Source of the DNA: WHSW01 sp963759295
GTDB lineage: Bacteria; Actinomycetota; Thermoleophilia; Solirubrobacterales; 70-9
DNA length: 64,000 bases
Assembly (NCBI GenBank): GCA_963759295.1
Contig: CAVWYT010000010.1
Location: forward strand, 434,001 to 498,000
Reading direction: 5' to 3'
This document shows, one piece after another, positions 9,201 through 17,513 of the stretch; positions within the stretch are counted from its first letter, which is position 1, and every line of letters starts with the position of its first letter. The translations under genes were made by a program, and so were the position numbers. The notes beneath the pieces were generated by a model that made no database searches, was not told the origin of the DNA, and saw only the letters and a list, made by a program, of their open reading frames with translations.

Positions 9201-10905
9201 GATCTCGCCCTCCAACAACCACGACCTCTACTCGATCGAGGACCTCGCCGAGCTGATCGACGAGCTGAAGACGGTGAACCCGGACCTTCGCGTGTCGGTC
9301 AAGGTCCCGGTGGTCCCCAACATCGGCACGATCGGCCTCGGGATCGCGAAGGCGGGTGCGGACATCATCACCCTCTCGGGGTTCGAGGGCGGAACCGGCG
9401 CTGCGCGCCAGCACGCGCTGCGCCACGTCGGCCTGCCCTCGGACATCGGCACGCGACTCGTGCACCGAGCGCTGATGGAGGCCGGGATTCGCAATCGGGT
9501 CGAGGTCTGGGCCGACGGCGGCTACCGGCACGCCCACGACATCGTGAAGCTGATCTGCATGGGCGCCAACCGCGTCGGGTTCGGAACCCTGGCGATGGTC
9601 TCGCTTGGCTGCACGATCTGTCGCGGCTGCCAGCTGGACACCTGTCATGTCGGAATCGCGACTCAGGTCGAGACCGCCGAGGAGGCGGCCGAGCACGGAC
9701 TGAAGAAGTTCACCCCGCAGGACATCGACGCCGCGGCCGAGAGCTGCGCGCGCTTCTTCGCCGCCATGGGTGAGGAGGTCCGCGAGCTAACCGCGCAGCT
9801 CGGCTACGAGCGCACCCAGGACCTGGTCGGACGCTATGACCTGCTCGAGCAGGTCGCAGGTGACGGCGAGATCGACCTCGCCGAGCTGATCACGCCGCTG
9901 GAGGAGTACCTGGAGCTCGAACCGGTCGATCTGCCGGTGGTGGGGCCGGAGCTTGTCGAGGCCCGGGCGGAGGCGGGCCTGGTCGGCGCGCGGCCGATCC
10001 GGATGGAGCCGAAGCGGGCGTCCACCGAGATCGCCGCGCTAGCGGCGCGCGTCGCCGAGCGCCGCGAGGTGCGGGTCGAGTTCCCGCGCCCGACCGACGC
10101 GCGCGACCGCGTGCTCGGCAGCGAGCTCGCCGGGGCGATGGCGCGAGCCCGGATCTACGACGGCGCGCCCGAGGGCTCCGAGGACGTGCTCGCGGAGCTC
10201 GACTTCAACGGCGGCTCGGTGGCGGGCCAGGGCTTCGGCGCCTTCAACGCGTGGGGGCTCGTGGTGCGCGTCGAGGGTGGAGCGCAGGACGGCGTCGGCA
10301 AGACGATGCTCGGCGGGACGGTGTCGATCATGAAGGGCCGCAACGCAGCCGGTGAGCGGGTCAACGGATCGGTCGGCAAGTCGTTCGCCTACGGCGCCCA
10401 GCGCGGTCGCCTCTTCGTCCAGGGCTCCGCCGACTCGCGATTCTGCATCCGGCTGTCCGGCGCCGACGTGGTGCTCGGCGGTGAACCCGCCGAGCCGCTC
10501 GACGACTCGCGTGGATGCGTCGTCGACCGCGCCAACGCGAAGGGCTTCGCGTTCGAGTACATGACCTCGGGCCGCGCCGTCGTCCTCGGGGACATCGGGC
10601 CCTGGGCGTGCGCCGGGATGACCGGCGGGCGCGTCTACGCGCGCCAGAACCCCGATTGGAACCTCAACCGCGCGGCGATCGAACGCCGGCTGGGCGACGG
10701 GGCCAAGGTGACGCTCACCGAGCTCGACGCCGAGGGCATCCTCGACCTCGAGGAGCTGCTTGGCCGCTACGCCGACGAGCTCCGCGCCACCGATCAGCCC
10801 GCGGAGGCCGATCGCGTCGGCGCGCTGGCCGCGGACGCCGCCGAGAGCTTTCTGATGATCATCCCCGAGAAGGTTCAGGCGGATCCGAACATCTCGACCG
10901 AGTAG
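6217..10905 (+). CDS. gltB: glutamate synthase large subunit
   Basis: Makes two glutamates from glutamine and 2-oxoglutarate in the GS-GOGAT ammonia-assimilation route. At 1562 residues it has the full four-domain layout. The class II amidotransferase domain is at the N-terminus, with nucleophile Cys41 in DACAIY after a short propeptide, then NRYSTNTWPSF and HNGEINT. A central domain follows, then the FMN/2-oxoglutarate domain (from about 860, HIIELRSDREPID). The 3Fe-4S ligands are in CTICRGCQLDTC. The GxGxG beta-helix comes last (GSVAGQGFGAFN, GDIGPWACAGMTGGRVY). No gltD small subunit is adjacent, so the electron donor (a distant GltD or ferredoxin) is unknown. Monocistronic, with its own promoter. 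Confidence 0.96.
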   Translation: MKRSFVSNSASAARPAESRYSPHRPWRPLVAPPSVEDRDACAIYASVRKDATPSAEPVARALENLQKMLHRAGNVDGEGDGCGVLVDIPRRIWAEEVRSGGHNPALVHDAAFAVAHVFIERGAALDRVRHDARELLGRVGFRVLAERLGVVGSHALGATAREEEPHFWQIGGLVAEPAERDRDLFRLAGVLESELGLDVPSLSATTCVYKVMGAPGALARYYPDLRDERFETVGCFGHNRYSTNTWPSFRRVQPFSILGHNGEINTIEQLRQEARALGVRIPDGGSDSQDLNRTIDHLIRAAGLSLAEAIELIVPPVVNEIRSLPADLHRFYLYLREAMGPFAQGPVALISRHDDECVFSADALGLRPLWRLETADDYIFSSEPGVVGVDEMVSEPLPLGPGEKLMVTIDRGSRRSRLSEHAEMQREVARRWLARCETEAVAPYDRALQTGGPLEGADIPGYTAAGPAEPVKVPERLLASFGWQRDDVKLCQQMASSGAEPIGSLGYDGPLAALSPERQNLADYFKETVAVVTNPAIDREREMEHFSTRAVFGRRPSLHDPGADTGAIETSFPVILGGHHDLAPLSDSTYRRIAREHQTYLMEDLWEQFRGRAAALDTALLESETTMGAIERLKQEAARVVREGAELVVLTDRTVYDGERRYLDPHLATSAVDQALKNLRVEPGEENLRRRCSIVLRSAAIRNVHDVVLALGLGANGVNPYALLEVVCVDDYADDVSNVCAALGKGIEKVISTIGIHEVRGYARQFASIGVKPELAEIFQTEAFAASANGGVGFAELDADTDERLATLRDDQENAKPAKTFRFYPKVYKAAIAAANGSAGYADYSRKVRELEAASPISMRHIIELRSDREPIDTASVDPGVGHHDYPIVISSMSFGSQSEPAFRAYAEAAKAINVLCINGEGGEIRDMYGRYRKWRGQQVASGRFGVSAEMLNASYVAEIKIGQGAKPGEGGHLPGKKVSEKVAAARNATPGTDLISPSNNHDLYSIEDLAELIDELKTVNPDLRVSVKVPVVPNIGTIGLGIAKAGADIITLSGFEGGTGAARQHALRHVGLPSDIGTRLVHRALMEAGIRNRVEVWADGGYRHAHDIVKLICMGANRVGFGTLAMVSLGCTICRGCQLDTCHVGIATQVETAEEAAEHGLKKFTPQDIDAAAESCARFFAAMGEEVRELTAQLGYERTQDLVGRYDLLEQVAGDGEIDLAELITPLEEYLELEPVDLPVVGPELVEARAEAGLVGARPIRMEPKRASTEIAALAARVAERREVRVEFPRPTDARDRVLGSELAGAMARARIYDGAPEGSEDVLAELDFNGGSVAGQGFGAFNAWGLVVRVEGGAQDGVGKTMLGGTVSIMKGRNAAGERVNGSVGKSFAYGAQRGRLFVQGSADSRFCIRLSGADVVLGGEPAEPLDDSRGCVVDRANAKGFAFEYMTSGRAVVLGDIGPWACAGMTGGRVYARQNPDWNLNRAAIERRLGDGAKVTLTELDAEGILDLEELLGRYADELRATDQPAEADRVGALAADAAESFLMIIPEKVQADPNISTE

Positions 10906-10982
10906 GCGACGGACGGCGGCGGACCGATCGTGGTTCGCGGGCGGGTCCCGGGCCGTCGGGGGTCCTCGCCGCCCCGCGCTCC

Positions 10983-11549
10983 TCAGGCCGTGAGGACGTG
11001 CAGGCGGTAGCGCCCGATCTCGAGCTCGTCGCCGTCGGAGAGCGGCGCCCACTCGACCCGCTCGCCGTTCACGAACAGGCCATTGAGGCTGCGATCGTCG
11101 AGGGCGCGGAGCTGGCCGCTGTCGGTGAGCACGACGAGCGCGTGGCGGCGGGAGACGGTCGGGTCGTCGAAGCGGATGTCGGCAGCGGCGGAGCGACCGA
11201 TCCGTGTCCACCCGGGCTCGAGGCGCACGGCGGCGAGCTCGCCGTCCTCGGTCTCGAACGCGAGGTAGGCGCCCGGTCGCTCGAGCTCGGCTCGCAGCTC
11301 GCCCAGCCACTCCGGAGCCTCCTCGACCTCGATCGCCGCGCTGTCGAGCGTCGGTTGATCGAAGATCGAGACGCGGCGGAAGCGCACCCCGCCGCAGTTG
11401 GGGCATTCCGGGAGCGCCTCGATCGAGGCTACCGAGAAGCCGAAACCGCAGTTGACGCAGTGCAGGGCGCCGGGTTGGATCTCGGTGATCCGCTCGCCGG
11501 ACTCATACAAGTCCGGCTCCGACGGCGAGCCTTCGACCAGGATTGACAT
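10983..11549 (-). CDS. zinc-ribbon plus FHA domain protein
   Basis: Cytoplasmic phosphothreonine-binding adaptor of 188 residues. The N-terminal half holds a rubredoxin-like zinc ribbon with C31-C34 (CVNC) and C49-C52 (CPNC). The C-terminal half (about 100-185) is an FHA domain with RIGRS (R119), SRRH (133-136) and SLNGLFVNG (154-162), the residues that contact phosphothreonine. FHA proteins usually partner Ser/Thr kinases in Actinobacteria, but no kinase gene is in the window. Divergent from the SRPBCC gene; tail to tail with gltB. Confidence 0.9.
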   Translation of the reverse strand: MSILVEGSPSEPDLYESGERITEIQPGALHCVNCGFGFSVASIEALPECPNCGGVRFRRVSIFDQPTLDSAAIEVEEAPEWLGELRAELERPGAYLAFETEDGELAAVRLEPGWTRIGRSAAADIRFDDPTVSRRHALVVLTDSGQLRALDDRSLNGLFVNGERVEWAPLSDGDELEIGRYRLHVLTA

Positions 11550-11651
11550 GGATACCCAGGTGCGACGATGTTATCGCGGTTTGACCGTCTGTCCAGGTCC
11601 GCGGCGTGTGGTTGTACGGAATTTGCATGCGGAACCTGCGATCTCGGCCAA

Positions 11652-11657
11652 TAGAAT
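11652..11657 (+). promoter_or_regulatory. -10 element TAGAAT, 9 nt before ATG 11667
   Basis: TAGAAT nine bases before the ATG of the SRPBCC gene, with no ribosome-binding site between. Leaderless promoter candidate. Confidence 0.5.
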
Positions 11658-11666
11658 CGCCCTCCG

Positions 11667-12176
11667 ATGCGCCCCGTGTCCGCTACGACGACGATCGACG
11701 CCTCGCGAGAGCCGGTTTTCGACGTGCTCGCCGACCTCGCGCTGCGCCCCTCGTTCACGGACCACCTGCTCGCCGACTACCGGCTCGAGCGGGTCGAATC
11801 CCGCGGCGTCGGGGCCTCCGCGCGCTTCCGGCTCCGCGAGTCTGGCGCCTGGATGAACACCGCGATCGACGCCGCCGAGCGACCGTATCTGATCCGCGAG
11901 CAGGGGCGGGGCGGCCGTTTCAATCGCGTCCCGGCGTTCACGGTCTGGGAGCTGGCCGAGGGTCCGTCACCGGCCGGCTGCGAGGTCACGGTCACCTTCT
12001 GGACCGAGCCCGCGCACCCCGCCGATCGGCTGCGGGAGCTGGTCGGTTCCTCGCGCCGATTTCGCTCCGGCTGGCGGCGCGCGCTCGGGCGCCTGCGCGA
12101 TCTGGTCGAGTCCGGCGCGCCGATCGACAGGGTCGAGATCGCGGGCGGGGACCGGGTTCCCGCACCGGCCCGCTGA
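11667..12176 (+). CDS. SRPBCC / polyketide-cyclase-like protein
   Basis: START-like hydrophobic-pocket protein of 169 residues. The opening SATTTIDASREPVFDVLADLA is the characteristic first strand and helix of polyketide cyclase/dehydrase family members, and the C-terminal helix (RFRSGWRRALGRLRDLVE) closes the cavity. No catalytic residue can be named. Stands before the lipoprotein gene with a 5-base gap, so the two may be co-transcribed. Ligand unknown. Confidence 0.8.
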   Translation: MRPVSATTTIDASREPVFDVLADLALRPSFTDHLLADYRLERVESRGVGASARFRLRESGAWMNTAIDAAERPYLIREQGRGGRFNRVPAFTVWELAEGPSPAGCEVTVTFWTEPAHPADRLRELVGSSRRFRSGWRRALGRLRDLVESGAPIDRVEIAGGDRVPAPAR

Positions 12177-12181
12177 CGCAT

Positions 12182-12736
12182 ATGCTTCCGCCCGCCATGC
12201 GCCGAGCCGCCGCCCTAGCCCTCTGCCTGCTGGGCGCCTTCCTGGCCGCGGGCATGCTCGCTGCCTGCGGCGAGGAGCACCACAGCGAGGTCGCCGAGGG
12301 CGAGCCGATCGAGATCGGAGAGCTGTCCTACAACGTGCAGCTCACGCGCTTCTTGAACCCGGACGATCCGGAGGACGCCGAGTACCTTCTCGGCCAGCAG
12401 CCGGCGGATCCCGGCACCTACTACCTCGGCGTGTTCATGGTGGTCGAGAACCAGACCGGCGAGGTGGTGCCGTCGGCGAGCGACTACACGGTCACCGACA
12501 CGTTGGACACGCGTTACGAGCCGCTCGACAGCAACAGCCCCTACGCGCTCGAGATCGGCAGCGACGTGCCCGCCGATGATCAGCTGCCGGCCCCCGACTC
12601 CACCGCCGCGACGGGTCCGAACCAGGGCTCGCTGCTGATCTTCCACGTCAAGGACGACGTCAGCGACAACCGGCCGCTGCGGCTGGAGATCGAGGACGGC
12701 TCCGGCGGCTCCGGCGACGTCATCCTCGATATCTAG
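12182..12736 (+). CDS. predicted lipoprotein, DUF4352-like
   Basis: Exported lipoprotein. From ATG 12197 there is a basic start (MRRAAA), a hydrophobic stretch and a lipobox LAAC, with the acylated cysteine at residue 24; an earlier in-frame ATG at 12182 adds five residues. The mature part (about 155 residues) is acidic and beta-rich, with YYLGVFMVVENQTGEVV resembling the Telokin/DUF4352 fold in which long-term environment-exposed beta sandwiches occur. Function unknown. Sits between the SRPBCC gene and a small membrane-protein gene on the same strand. Confidence 0.72.
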   Translation: MLPPAMRRAAALALCLLGAFLAAGMLAACGEEHHSEVAEGEPIEIGELSYNVQLTRFLNPDDPEDAEYLLGQQPADPGTYYLGVFMVVENQTGEVVPSASDYTVTDTLDTRYEPLDSNSPYALEIGSDVPADDQLPAPDSTAATGPNQGSLLIFHVKDDVSDNRPLRLEIEDGSGGSGDVILDI

Positions 12737-12746
12737 GACCCGCGGC

Positions 12747-13092
12747 ATGAGCCTGCGGCTGCTCCAGCTCGTCCTGCTGGCCGTGGCCGCGGCGGCGCTC
12801 GTCGTGATGACCGGCCTGCTGTCGACCGCGGTCAGGATCGGCTGTCTCGCCGTGATCGTCGCGCGGCGCCTGGTGGACCGAGCCCGAGCGCAGCCGCCGC
12901 GGCGGCGGTTGGTGGATGCTAATCGGGGTGGGCGCGGTGCTCTCGGTGATCGGGTTCGCGACCGCCGAGCTCTCCGAGGCTGCCGAGACCGGTGCCGGGA
13001 TCGCCGCGATCGCCGGCGCGGCGCTGGTCGTGATCGGGGTCACGATCGGCTTTCCGGTCGTGCCCCGCCGGCGCCCGGCGCGCCGCTCCTAG
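12747..13092 (+). CDS. small integral membrane protein, frameshifted
   Basis: Predicted membrane protein of about 114 residues if one base is removed. The first frame gives MSLRLLQLVLLAVAAAALVV and a second hydrophobic stretch, then turns into Arg-rich nonsense. The next frame from about 12905 continues with WWMLIGVGAVLSVIGFA and a last segment AALVVIGVTIGFPVVP, ending at TAG 13092. Dropping one T from the TTGG at about 12909-12912 joins PPRRRWWMLIG. An alternative is a separate 59-residue protein from ATG 12916. Function unknown. Confidence 0.55.
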
Positions 13093-13111
13093 GTCTCGGC
13101 GGCGCTCTCGC

Positions 13112-14908
13112 CTAGCCGACGCCGAGGCCGGCGGCGAGGATCTCGCGGACGATCGGCGCCGCGACCGTGCCGCCATCGCCGGCGGAGTTGACGACCATCA
13201 CAGCCGCCGCCAGCTTCGGATGGTCGGCCGGCGCGAACGCGGTGAACCAGGCATCGGTCTCCTGCTCCGCCTCGGCGCCGTCCTGCCCCGGCTGCAGCGC
13301 GGCCGGCCCGAGCTCGGCGGTGCCGGTCTTGCCGGCGACCTGGACCCCCGGGAGCGCCGCCGCGACGCCGGTGCCGCTCGTGACGACCCCGACCATCAGC
13401 TGCTTCATCGTGGTCGGCCGTCTCGGGCGAGGTCACGGTGACCGGTTCGGCCTCGGGTGCGAGCTCGCCGTGAGCGATCGCGTTCGGCATCCGCACCCCC
13501 CGGTTGGCGATCGTCTGGCTGGCGCTCGCCATCTCCAGCGGGGTGGCGAGGACCCGCCCCTGTCCGATCGCCGACTCGCCGACCTCGACGCTGTCGGAGA
13601 GGTCCGCGGGGATCGTGCTCATCGGCGGGTCGATGATCGCGGTCGTCTCGGGGTCGAACAGGGTGGGCGGGGAGTTGAATCCGTACGCCTCGGCGGTCTC
13701 GACCAGCTTGCGGCCGCCAAGCCTCGCTCCGAGCGGGGCAAAAACGGTGTTGCACGAATCGGCGAAGGTCTCCGCGAAGGTCCCGCCGCAGAGCTCGTCG
13801 TGCGCATTGGGGATCTCACGCCCGATCTCGGAGTTCGACGATTCGACCGGGAACTGATCCGAGAGCTTCACCACCCCGGCGTCGAGCGCGCCGGTGGCGG
13901 TGATCACCTTGAAGGTCGAACCCGGCGGTTGCGGCGCCGAGTACGCCAGTCCGGCCATCGCGCGCACCTCACCGCTTTGGGCGTCGAGCACGGCTGCGCC
14001 GCCGTAGGTGGTGCCCAGCGCGGCCGCGGTGGCCGCCTGCAGATCCGGGTCGATCGTCGTGCGGACCGCTTTGCCGGGGACCGGTTCGCTGGATGAGATC
14101 AGCCGCCCGCCCTGGAGCTGGTTCTCCTCGGTGGCCGAGACCGCAAGCAGCTGGCCGCCCGGCCGACCGGCGAGCTGCCGATCGAAGGCAAGCTCGAGGC
14201 CCGACGTGCCGGTCAGCGATCCCGGAGGAAAGCCCCGCGCCGACAGGTCCTTCGCCTGCGCCGGGGTCGGCGTTCCGACCTCGCCGACGACGGCGAGGTC
14301 GGCGCTGTCGACCGAGCGCGCGGCCGCCGGGCCGCTGGCCAGCGGGCTTCGGTCCTCGGCGAGGATCGGCGCCCGTCGCGGCGCCCGCGTGCGGCGCGTG
14401 AGGTGCTCGTCGGTCGCGAGCCCGGGGAACACGAGGTGCGGTGCCCAGGTCACCTTGCCGTTGGAGAGCGGCAGGGTGAGCTCGCCGCCGAGCTCGCCGA
14501 ACACCCGCGTCCCGACGGTCACCGGGGCGACGACCGAATCACCGTCGTTCGACGTCTCCCCGACGCTGATGCTCTTCACGGTGGCCGTCTCGGCGGCGTC
14601 GGCGTAGCTGCGCTGAAACCGCTCCAGCGAGTACCGATCGCGAGCCCCCGGCGTCAGCTGCGCGTACATCGCCTCGGTGTCGCCGCGCTGCCAGGCCGCC
14701 AGGAACCGGTCCGCCGCGGGCGCGTCCGAGCCTCCGGCGACGACCAGGCCGGCGACGAAGGCGGCCGCCGCGATCGCGATCAGCGGCAGCGCCCGCGTCA
14801 GCATCCGGCGGCGCCTCTCCGCCGCCTGACCCACGCCGTTCAACCCCGCGCGATCCGTTCGCCCGCGCTTGCGGCCACGACGCGACGCCTCGGGGGCCCG
14901 ACCATCAT
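13112..14908 (-). CDS. class B penicillin-binding protein, PbpA-like, with frameshifts
   Basis: Peptidoglycan transpeptidase anchored by one transmembrane helix (LPLIAIAAAAFVAGLVV). An NTF2-like MecA_N domain (AADRFLAAWQRGDTEAMYAQL) is followed by a dimerisation segment and the transpeptidase domain, with catalytic STFK, SxN in DSCNT and KTGTAE. Near 13405-13420 the frame changes; removing one G restores ETATTMKQLMVGVV. A second break lies near the N-terminus: ATG 14908 follows TACCTT by six bases but its frame stops, and one more C in the CCCCC run near 14895 joins it to the main frame. The conservative start is ATG 14804. Unlike typical pbpA, no ftsW/rodA is adjacent; it diverges from a MarP-like protease. 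Confidence 0.85.
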
Positions 14909-14914
14909 GCGGAA

Positions 14915-14920
14915 AAGGTA
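14915..14920 (-). promoter_or_regulatory. -10 element TACCTT, 6 nt before ATG 14908
   Basis: Minus-strand TACCTT with a 6-base gap to ATG 14908, the likely true start of the PBP gene. It is indirect evidence that the frame break between 14908 and 14804 is an artefact. Confidence 0.4.
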
Positions 14921-14978
14921 GTGGCAGGCGTGGCGGCAGCGGACGCCCGTCGGACGCTTGCGCGAGGATTCCCGGCCC

Positions 14979-16131
14979 GTGAGCCTCGTCGACATCGGCA
15001 TCCTCCTGTTTGCGATCACGCTCGCGGCGATCGGCTACGAGCGCGGCCTGCTGGCCAGTGCGCTGCCGTTGGCCGGGTTCGTCTGCGGGGCCGCGCTCGG
15101 CGCCAGGGTCGGCCCGGCGCTGCTTGCCGACGGCGCGCAGTCCGAGTACGCGCCGATCGTCGCTGTGGCGACGGGCGTGCTGATCGGCGCCTTCGCGGCG
15201 GTCACGCTCGACGGCGTCGCGCTCGCGGTACGCGCGCGGCTGGCGCCCGGGCCGGTCGGGGTCGTCGATGGCATCGGCGGAGCGATCGTGCTCGCGGCGC
15301 TGGCGCTGCTGCTCTGCTGGGCGCTCGGGGCGGTGGCCCTGCACGTCGGCGGGGAGGGAGCCCGCGATCTGCGCGAGGCGGTCCAGCGATCGGCGATCCT
15401 CGGCGGCGCTGAACGACCTCCTACCGCCCTCGGGGCCGCTGCTCAACGTGCTACGACGGGTTGACCCGACGCCATCGGTTCGCGGGCCGGAGGCCGACGT
15501 GGCCCCCCCCGCCGAGGGGATCGTCGCCGATCGCGACGTGCGGGCCTCCGGCGCCGCAGCCGTCAAGGTCCTCGGGACCGCGTGCGGGCTCGGGGTCGAG
15601 GGATCGGGCTGGGTCGCCGGTCCGGGCCTCGTGGTGACCAACGCCCACGTGGTCGCCGGTGAGGACGACACCACGGTGAGCGCCGACGGCGGCCCGGCGA
15701 TCGACGTCAGGGTCCTGCATTACGACACCCGCAACGACCTCGCGATCCTCAAGGCGCCGGGCCTCGACGCCCCCGCGCTCGAGCTCGCGGCGCGGACCCC
15801 GAAGGGTGCCGACGCTGCCGCGATCGGCTATCCGGAGAACGGGCCGCTGACGTTCACCGCCGCGCGGCTCGGTCGCACCGGGACCGTGACCAGCGAGGAC
15901 TCGTATGGCCGCGGTCCCGTGCAGCGCCGGATGACGCCGTTTCGCGCCGCGGTCCGCAGCGGCAACTCCGGCGGGCCGGTCGTGGACGCCGGCGGCGATG
16001 TCGTCGCGACCGTGTTCGCCGCGACCGTCGGCGGTGGACGCGACAGCGGCCTCGGGGTCCCGAACTCGGTCGTCCAGCGGGCGCTCTCCGGTCGCCTCCA
16101 GCCCACCGACACGGGACCGTGCGCGATCTGA
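14979..16131 (+). CDS. MarP-like membrane serine protease (CvpA + trypsin-like), frameshifted
   Basis: Membrane-anchored periplasmic-side protease of the family that protects mycobacteria from acid and oxidative stress. The N-terminal CvpA-like part (VDIGILLFAITLAAIGYERG and three further hydrophobic helices) is followed by a chymotrypsin-fold domain with His in VVTNAHVVAG, Asp in TRNDLAIL and Ser in RSGNSGGPV. The frame breaks at 15401-15409; removing one G gives RSAILGALNDLLPPSGPLL, rejoining the two halves at about 383 residues. GTG 14979 is chosen for the position of the first helix and GAGGA about 10 bases upstream. Divergent from the PBP gene, fitting a cell-envelope role. Confidence 0.88.
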
Positions 16132-16178
16132 GCTCGGCCGCGCCTGGCCGCTTCGGCGGGCCGGGGGAAGCGGTCCGC

Positions 16179-16184
16179 TAAGGT
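16179..16184 (+). promoter_or_regulatory. -10 element TAAGGT, 9 nt before GTG 16194
   Basis: TAAGGT nine bases before the GTG of the HxlR gene. Leaderless promoter candidate. Confidence 0.4.
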
Positions 16185-16193
16185 CAGCGAAGG

Positions 16194-16565
16194 GTGGAGG
16201 CCGCGGGTGAACACCCTCGCGCGCAACGCGCAGCCACGCACGGAAACGGCCGTCCGGCGCACGTCTGCCCCGATTTCCACGCGGCCATCGAGCTCATCGG
16301 GCGTCGCTGGGCGGGCGCGATCCTCCGCGCGCTGGGCGAGCGGCCGCACTACTTCGCCGAGCTGACCACCAGCGTCCCGGGGCTCTCGGACCGGTTGCTG
16401 TCACGGCGACTGCGCGAGCTCGAGGCGGCGGGATTGGTCGAGCGTTCCGTGCACGACGGCTCGCCGGCACGGGTCTCCTACGCGCTGACGGAAAAGGGCC
16501 GCACGCTCGAGCCCGCGCTGGTCGCGCTCGAGGACTGGGCGAGGGCCTGGAAGCTGAGCTCGTAG
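16194..16565 (+). CDS. HxlR family transcriptional regulator
   Basis: Winged-helix DNA-binding protein of 123 residues. The family hallmarks are all present: CPDFHAAIELIGRRWAGAILRAL at the N-terminal helix with the conserved first cysteine, PGLSDRLLSRRLRELEAAGLVER as the recognition helix region, and YALTEKGRTL as the wing. HxlR/YodB-type regulators often sense electrophiles through that cysteine. The last 88 bases overlap the 3' end of the convergent GNAT gene on the other strand. The target genes are unknown. Confidence 0.9.
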   Translation: MEAAGEHPRAQRAATHGNGRPAHVCPDFHAAIELIGRRWAGAILRALGERPHYFAELTTSVPGLSDRLLSRRLRELEAAGLVERSVHDGSPARVSYALTEKGRTLEPALVALEDWARAWKLSS

Positions 16566-17098
16566 CGCTGGTAGGTGATCGCCGCGCGACCCCATCGCGG
16601 CGCGGTGTCCTCCCATTTGAGCTCAAAGCCGCTGGCGCGATAGATGTGAGCAGCCGCGCGGAGATCGCTGAAGGTCATCAGGGCGACCGTCGAGTAGCCG
16701 AACCGGCGGGCCTCGCTCACCGCCTCAGCGACCAGGCGGCGGCCGAGACCACGGCCGCGAAGCGCCCGATCGAGCACGACCCAGCGCAGCATCGCGACCC
16801 CGTCGCCCTCGTTGGTGAGCGCCGCGCTGCCGCGGTGATCGCCGTCAAGCTCGACGATCCAGATTCCCTCGCCCGCGGCCGGGAAGCCGCGCTCGCCGGC
16901 GTCGGCGACACTCGCCGCGACCATCGACTCGAACTCCGAGTTGACGCCGTACTCGCGACCGTAAAGGCGCCCGTGATGGGCGACGATCGCACCGAGGTCG
17001 CCCGGGCTCAGCGCGCGGCGGATAGTGGGCTCACGCCGACGAGCCGGGTCCCTCTCCGCCCTCGGAGCAGCGCTTCGTCGGCCCGGCTCGGTGCTCAT
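16478..17098 (-). CDS. GNAT family N-acetyltransferase
   Basis: Acetyl-CoA-dependent acyltransferase of 206 residues. The acetyl-CoA loop is RALRGRGLGRRLVAEAV, followed by RRFGYSTVALMTFSDLRAAA and IYRASGFE, the standard motifs A and B. The first 30 residues are basic and probably disordered. After AITYQRYELSF, where most relatives end, about 30 more residues are encoded antisense to the end of the HxlR gene, so the native C-terminus may be shorter or the overlap may be real. Starts with an ATGA overlap to the upstream gene (17095-17098). Substrate unknown. Confidence 0.87.
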   Translation of the reverse strand: MSTEPGRRSAAPRAERDPARRREPTIRRALSPGDLGAIVAHHGRLYGREYGVNSEFESMVAASVADAGERGFPAAGEGIWIVELDGDHRGSAALTNEGDGVAMLRWVVLDRALRGRGLGRRLVAEAVSEARRFGYSTVALMTFSDLRAAAHIYRASGFELKWEDTAPRWGRAAITYQRYELSFQALAQSSSATSAGSSVRPFSVSA

Positions 17099-17469
17099 TG
17101 GCAGCCTCCGGCAAGGCGTGGCGCGAGCATCCGGCGATCGCCCTGCGAGGGCAGCGGTTGAGTGAGGCTGGGGGCTGTGAGCCGCGCGCCGCCGGCGCGA
17201 CAGCGGAGCAGCGCGACCAGGTTCGCGGTCGGCCGAAACGGGTCGGCGACCACCTCGCCGGTGCGCAGCGAGAGCACGGCGTCGATCTCGCCGTCGCGAA
17301 TCGCAACCAACCGCGGAGGCACCGGTACCGGTCGCGAGTCACGCCCGGCCACGCGGGCCAGGGAGCGCTCGTCCCCCGGCCCGGCGAGTCGGATCGTCAC
17401 CGCGTGCGCCGATCCGCCCGACGTGCGGTGGTTGCGGTCGCGCTCTCTGCTTCGGGCCGGCGGGTTCAT
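17095..17469 (-). CDS. small GNAT-like protein of unknown function
   Basis: About 124 residues from ATG 17469 (a TTG at 17478 is also in frame). The core TIRLAGPGDERSLARVAGRDSR resembles the first helix-strand unit of GNAT acetyltransferases, and VLSLRTGEVVADPFRPTANLVALLR is a recurrent actinobacterial pattern, but the acetyl-CoA loop is missing. It may be a non-catalytic half-domain. ATGA overlap with the full GNAT gene means the two are translated together. The palindrome GACAATTGTC (17474-17483) covers its -10 region. Confidence 0.6.
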   Translation of the reverse strand: MNPPARSRERDRNHRTSGGSAHAVTIRLAGPGDERSLARVAGRDSRPVPVPPRLVAIRDGEIDAVLSLRTGEVVADPFRPTANLVALLRCRAGGARLTAPSLTQPLPSQGDRRMLAPRLAGGCQ

Positions 17470-17473
17470 GCGG

Positions 17474-17483
17474 GACAATTGTC
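17474..17483 (-). promoter_or_regulatory. palindrome GACAATTGTC at the GNAT-operon promoter
   Basis: Perfect 10-base palindrome; its GACAAT half (17478-17483, minus strand) lies 8 bases before ATG 17469 and can serve as a -10. It may be a regulator site, possibly for the LysR protein encoded divergently. Confidence 0.4.
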
Positions 17484-17513
17484 GCCGCAGGGATCAATCG
17501 AAGCAAGACTTAG

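Noticed and set aside
7759..9696. Minus-strand open frame of 645 codons
   Set aside because: Antisense to gltB, whose FMN and Fe-S motifs are unambiguous; the frame has no recognisable motif.
15395..15412. Programmed frameshifting in the MarP-like gene
   Set aside because: No slippery heptamer followed by a pseudoknot-like element was seen, and similar one-base breaks occur in many unrelated genes of the window.
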